Assembly: GCA_963829725.1 (NCBI GenBank)
Contig: CAWHJW010000012.1
Span: forward strand, 1 to 64,000
DNA: 64,000 bases
Reading direction: 5' to 3'
DNA from: RYN-230 sp963829725
GTDB lineage: Bacteria > Actinomycetota > Actinomycetes > Streptosporangiales > Streptosporangiaceae
The notes beneath the pieces were generated by a model. It ran no database searches. It saw nothing but the letters and a program-made list of their open reading frames with translations, and was not told where the DNA came from. How positions within the stretch are numbered: the stretch's first letter is position 1; each line of letters starts with the position of its first letter. The translations under genes and the position numbers were made by a program. Below, in pieces: positions 60,352-64,000 of the stretch.

Positions 60352-60881
60352 GCGATCATCGTGGCAGGTGCGGGCGTTGATCGGGAGATGCCGGCCGCCA
60401 TCACTGCCCGGGTGGCCGCCCAGTCAGGACCCACCAGCCAGCCGCATCACCAGCCCGTGCCACTGATCCGGGGTGAGCGCGGTAACGGCCGTCCCCGGGT
60501 GCGCGCCTGCCTCGATCAGCGCACGGCGGAGCGCGCGGGGGGTGGCAGCCGGGCGTTGCGGTTCGTTAGGCACGAAAAGGCCTGCCTGGTGCACGACCGC
60601 GCGATGGGGTTCGGCTGCTTCCTCTTCGGGGCCCTCCGCGCCGGGCGCGTCCCCCTCCCCCGCCCCTGAGCCCCACCCCAGGGAAGGAAGTACATGGCTG
60701 GGGCCAGCCATGTACACGGATGTGCATGCGAGTCCCAGCCATGTAGTTAGGCCCTCGCGGCTTCGGTGGCTGAGGTGGATGACGGTGGCTGTGGGGCTTG
60801 TGTTACCGGCGGACGCAGGGTCCGCGGGGTCCGTGAAAGAGCGTCGGCGAGGGGGCGGCCGGCACGGTAGCGTTTCGGGAC
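60352..60881. other. 530-bp region between acyl-CoA synthetase and helicase genes
   Basis: A minus-strand frame of 97 codons (60717-60424) ends ALRRALIEAGAHPGTAVTAL and cannot be assigned to a family. A strong palindrome lies at 60690-60715. Otherwise nothing is supported; it should contain promoters for both divergent genes. Confidence 0.4.
60690..60715. promoter_or_regulatory. 26-bp palindrome GTACATGGCTGG...
   Basis: Arms GTACATGGCT and AGCCATGTAC flank GGGGCC; a further half-site CAGCCATGTA follows 23 nt on (60737-60746). Repeated half-sites suggest an operator rather than a terminator. Confidence 0.45.
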
Positions 60882-63189
60882 ATGACCACCGGTGAAGACG
60901 GCGTGCCCGAGGTCCCGGTGCTGCTGGCCGCCGCCGTGGCCGGGATCGGCGGTGCGGAACGACCCGGCCAGGTGGCGATGGCCGAGGCCGTCGAGAAGAG
61001 CCTGCGGTCCGGCGGGCACCTCGCCGTGCAGGCGGGCACCGGGACCGGGAAGTCGCTGGCCTACCTGGTGCCCGCGCTCGCGCACGCTATCTCCACCGGC
61101 ACGGCCGTGGTGGTGGCCACGGCCACGATCGCGCTGCAGCGCCAGCTGGTCGACCGGGACCTGCCCCGGCTCACCGACGCCCTGGAGCCGCTGCTCGACC
61201 GGCCGCCGGTGTTCGCCATCCTCAAGGGCCGCCGGAACTACCTGTGCCTGAACCGGCTGCGCTCGGGTGCCCCGGAGGAACCCGCCGACATGCTGTTCGA
61301 TCCGGGTGCGGTGTCCGCGGTCGGCAAGCAGGTGCAGCGGCTGGCCGAGTGGGCCGAGACGACCAGCACCGGGGACCGCGACGACGTGGTGCCCGGGGTG
61401 GACGACCGGGCCTGGCGCCAGGTCTCGGTGCCGGCGACCGAGTGCATCGGCGCGCAGCGCTGCCCCTACGGCTCCCGGTGCTTCGCCGAGCGGGCCCGCG
61501 AGGCGGCCGGGAAGGCGGACATCGTGGTCACCAACCACGCGCTGCTCGCCATCGACGCGCTGGAGGATTACCCGGTCCTGCCCGAGCACGACGCGGTCAT
61601 CATCGACGAGGCGCACGACCTGGTGAACCGGGTCACCACCCAGGCGGCCGGCGAGCTGTCCGCCGCGGCGCCGGAGACCGCGGCGCGCCGCAGCACCCGG
61701 CTCGCCTCGGCCGACGCGGTGGCCCGGCTGCGGACGGCCGGGGAGGCGCTCGCGGCCCTGCTGCCGGGGGTGCGTGAGGGCCGGATCGACGTGCTGGACG
61801 ATGTGCTGGCCACGGCCCTGGTGGCGCTGCGGGACGCCGCGGCCGGGTGCGCCGCCGAGGTCCGGGCCACGGCCAAGGAGAACGGTGCCCGGGTGGACGG
61901 CGCCCAGGAGGGCGGGGAGGGGGCCGACCAGATGGCTGCGGTGCGGGCCGCGCTGGCCGTGCTCGATGACCTGGCGAGGACGTCCGACCGGATCGTGGCC
62001 GCGTTCGCCCCGGCGATCCCGGACCGCCGCGAAGTGGTCTGGCTGGACCGCCCGTCCGGCCCGGACCAGCGCCGCCCGGTCACGCTCCAGGTGGCGCCGC
62101 TGGAGGTGGGCGGGCTGCTCGCGGAGCGGCTCTTCCGCCGCCGGCGGGTCGTGCTGACGTCGGCCACGCTCGTCCTCGGCGGCTCGTTCCAGCCGCTGGC
62201 GCGCCAGTGGGGCCTGCCCGCCGTCCCGGCCGCCGGGGACTCGGCTGGGGACGGGGAAGGGAGCGCCCCGGGGGCAGACCCGCCTGCTGGTCCCAGGACC
62301 TCAGACGACTCTGGGCCTGCGGATGCTTCCGGGTCCGGGCCCGCAGAAGCTTCCGATCCCGGGCCCGCGGATGCTTCCCGGCCTGGGCCCGCGGAAGCTT
62401 CCGATCCCGGGACCGCGGAAGGTTCCGGGCCTGGGACCGCGGAAGGTTCCGGGCCTGGGACCGCGGATGCTTCCGGGCCTGCGGACGGGCCGGTAGCTCC
62501 GGGCGCGGGGCGGACCTGGCCTGGACCGGGCTCGACGTCGGCTCGCCGTTCGACCATCCGCGGCACGGGATCCTCTACGTAGCCCGGCACCTGCCGCCGC
62601 CCGGCCGGGATGGCCTGCCCAGCGCCTACCTCACCGAACTGCGCGAGCTGATCGCCGCCGCCGGGGGGCGGACCCTCGGGCTGTTCTCCTCGATGCGGGC
62701 GGCCCGGCAGGCCACTGCCGAACTGCGGGCCGAACTCGACGTTCCGCTGCTGTGCCAGGGTGAGGACACCACGGGCCAGCTGATCAGGCAGTTCGCTGAG
62801 GACGAGCCGACCTGCCTGTTCGGCACCCTGTCGCTGTGGCAGGGAGTGGACGTCCCGGGCCGGCGCTGCAACTGGTCGTTATCGACCGGATCCCCTTTCC
62901 CCGTCCCGATGACCCGCTGGCCTCGGCCCGGCAGCGGGTGGTGGGGGCGCGGGGCGGCAACGGCTTCATGACCGTGGCGGTCTCGCACGCCGCGCTGCTG
63001 CTCGCGCAGGGATCCGGGCGCCTGCTCCGCACCATGCAGGACCGGGGCATGGTCGCGGTGCTGGACCCGCGGCTGGCGACGGCCCGGTACGGCGGCTTCC
63101 TGCGGGCCACCCTGCCGCCGTTCTGGGCCACCACCGACCCTGAGGTGGCCCGCGGTGCGCTGCGCCGGCTGGCCGCGGGCGGTTCCTGA
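60882..63189 (+). CDS. DinG/XPD-like ATP-dependent DNA helicase (two frameshifts)
   Basis: About 768 codons. Walker A VQAGTGTGKSLAYLVPAL, motif Ia VVATATIALQRQLVDRDL, four Fe-S cysteines (NYLCLNRL, ATECIGAQRCPYGSRCF), motif II AVIIDEAHDL, motif III VVLTSATLVLGGSFQPLA. Then comes a repetitive insertion, followed after a frame change near 62515 by GLDVGSPFDHPRHGILYVAR, TLGLFSSMRAARQATAE and FGTLSLWQGVDVPG, and after another near 62860 by LVVIDRIPFPRPDDPLASAR and motif VI QGSGRLLRTMQDRGMVAVLD. The family unwinds DNA 5' to 3' in repair. Both shifts occur in conserved parts, so sequencing indels are plausible. Confidence 0.85.
62312..62490 (+). repeat. 24-bp tandem repeat inside the helicase gene
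   Basis: About seven 24-bp units (core GGGACCGCGGAAGGTTCC) code for PGTAEGSG/PGPADASG peptides, forming a disordered insert between helicase motif III and the HD2 part. Confidence 0.85.
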
Positions 63190-63280
63190 GCCGGGGCGAG
63201 TGGTGGCCGGCTTCCGGCATTCGGGCGCGTATTGCTGTCCAGGCCGATCCGGGGCGGGCGTTTCGGGCAGACTTGCGTCT

Positions 63281-64000
63281 GTGGATCAGTTACGGGAGGC
63301 ATCGGTCCTGGGGGGTCGTTTCCGGCTAATAGAGGCAGTCGGGGCCGGGGAGCCAGGCCGGGTATGGCGGGCAGCCGACTGGATGTCCCGTCACGACGTC
63401 GCGGTCAAGGTGCTCGACGCGCACCTGGCCGGGGATGCGGTGGCCCAGGCCCGGTTCCGGCTCGTCGCGCGCACCGTGGTCCAGCTGTCCGGCCCGGGCA
63501 TCACCCCGGTACATGAGTACGGCGAAGCCGCGCTGCCGGATGGCCTCGCCCTGCCCTACCTGGTCCGGGATCTGGTCGGCGGCCAGACCCTGGAACAGCG
63601 GCTGGCGCAGGGGCCGTTGTCGGCCGGCGAGGCACTCCACGTGGTCGCCGCGGTCGCCGGGGCACTGGCGGCCGCGCACCGGGCCGGGGTGCCGCACGGT
63701 CACCTGGCGCCGGCCAACATCGTGCTCGGGCCGGATGGCGTGCAGGTAACCGACTTCGGCCTGTGGGGGCTGCGCCAGCCGCCGGAGAGCGATTACCCCG
63801 CCGGCCTGTCGTATGCGGCCCCCGAGCTGGCCCTCGGCGGCGCGGCAACCCCGGCCGCCGACATGTATGCCCTCGGCATTGTTTTCATCGCCTGCCTGGC
63901 CGGGATCGGCCCGGGCACCGCGGGAGCCGCGGATGCCGGGGACCGCGCGGCCCCCCCGGGGGCCGGGGATGCCGGGACCGGGGATGCCGCCACGGTGCGG
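63281..64000 (+). CDS. Ser/Thr kinase-like protein lacking the catalytic Asp (partial, runs off the window)
   Basis: GTG 63281 opens LREASVLGGRFRLIEAVGAG, a PknB-like N-lobe with the Gly loop. VAVKVLDAHLAG keeps the ATP-binding Lys, and TDFGLWGL keeps the DFG metal-binding Asp. YAAPELALGG gives the APE motif. The catalytic loop reads HGHLAPANIVL where active kinases have HxDxKPxN: the base Asp is His and the following Lys is Ala, so it is probably a pseudokinase or a very weak kinase. The frame is open to the right edge; the C-terminus is not visible. It ends in an acidic Gly/Ala-rich stretch. Confidence 0.8.
   Translation, partial: MDQLREASVLGGRFRLIEAVGAGEPGRVWRAADWMSRHDVAVKVLDAHLAGDAVAQARFRLVARTVVQLSGPGITPVHEYGEAALPDGLALPYLVRDLVGGQTLEQRLAQGPLSAGEALHVVAAVAGALAAAHRAGVPHGHLAPANIVLGPDGVQVTDFGLWGLRQPPESDYPAGLSYAAPELALGGAATPAADMYALGIVFIACLAGIGPGTAGAADAGDRAAPPGAGDAGTGDAATVR

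Noticed and set aside
60424..60717. 97-codon minus-strand ORF
   Set aside because: No family recognised and its start lies in the palindrome region; too weak to call a gene.

Overview
The window is high-GC DNA with actinobacterial gene styles: GTG starts, start/stop overlaps of the GTGA/ATGA type, ANTAR and DUF4282 proteins, a DapE-type desuccinylase and a LytR-CpsA-Psr protein. It most resembles a chromosomal segment of a Streptosporangiales/Trebonia-like actinomycete. No rRNA or tRNA gene is visible, so the taxon is inference.

1-7.6 kb is a nest of broken mobile elements. A group II intron (609-6488) sits inside an ISAs1-family transposase remnant, and joining the flanks restores the transposase motif exactly. 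The intron's maturase is itself split by about 3.4 kb carrying a frameshifted serine recombinase, its small DNA-binding neighbour and half of an IS66 transposase. An opposite-strand IS66 remnant lies at the left edge and an ISL3 remnant follows.

7.6-24.2 kb is an exopolysaccharide/capsule locus. On the minus strand run a BY-kinase (Wzc-like), a MraY/WecA-like phosphoglycosyltransferase, a GT4 glycosyltransferase, an epimerase, a heparinase-like protein, a two-domain oxidoreductase, a methyltransferase, a GT1, a truncated GT2 and a Wzx-like flippase. Most neighbours are joined by 4-nt start/stop overlaps. Divergent or nearby are a Wzb-like phosphatase, a WbpM-like dehydratase and an LCP protein with a degenerate active site. 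Most of these genes carry 1-nt frameshifts here.

24.5-41.7 kb is mixed: DUF4282 protein, GDSL hydrolase, an ArsR-SRPBCC fusion, a divergent aminotransferase/LysR pair, an AbiEi/DUF559 protein, a patch of decayed genes, arginine deiminase, DapE, a Gly/Tyr/Gln-repeat HtrA protease, a polysaccharide deacetylase, and a response regulator/histidine kinase/TlpA/membrane-protein operon.

42.1-49.0 kb is a terminal-oxidase operon: cupredoxin-like protein, subunit II, I, III, CtaG-like factor, small membrane protein, heme o synthase. Subunit I keeps all metal ligands but lacks the usual D- and K-channel residues. 48.9-54.5 kb holds a second two-component system divergent from a LolA-like protein and an ABC transporter.

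54.5-64 kb holds a lamin-tail secreted protein, two GAF-ANTAR regulators divergent from a STAS-PAS protein with a dead kinase stub, an acyl-CoA synthetase, a DinG-like helicase with a repeat insertion, and the start of a Ser/Thr kinase-like gene lacking the catalytic Asp.
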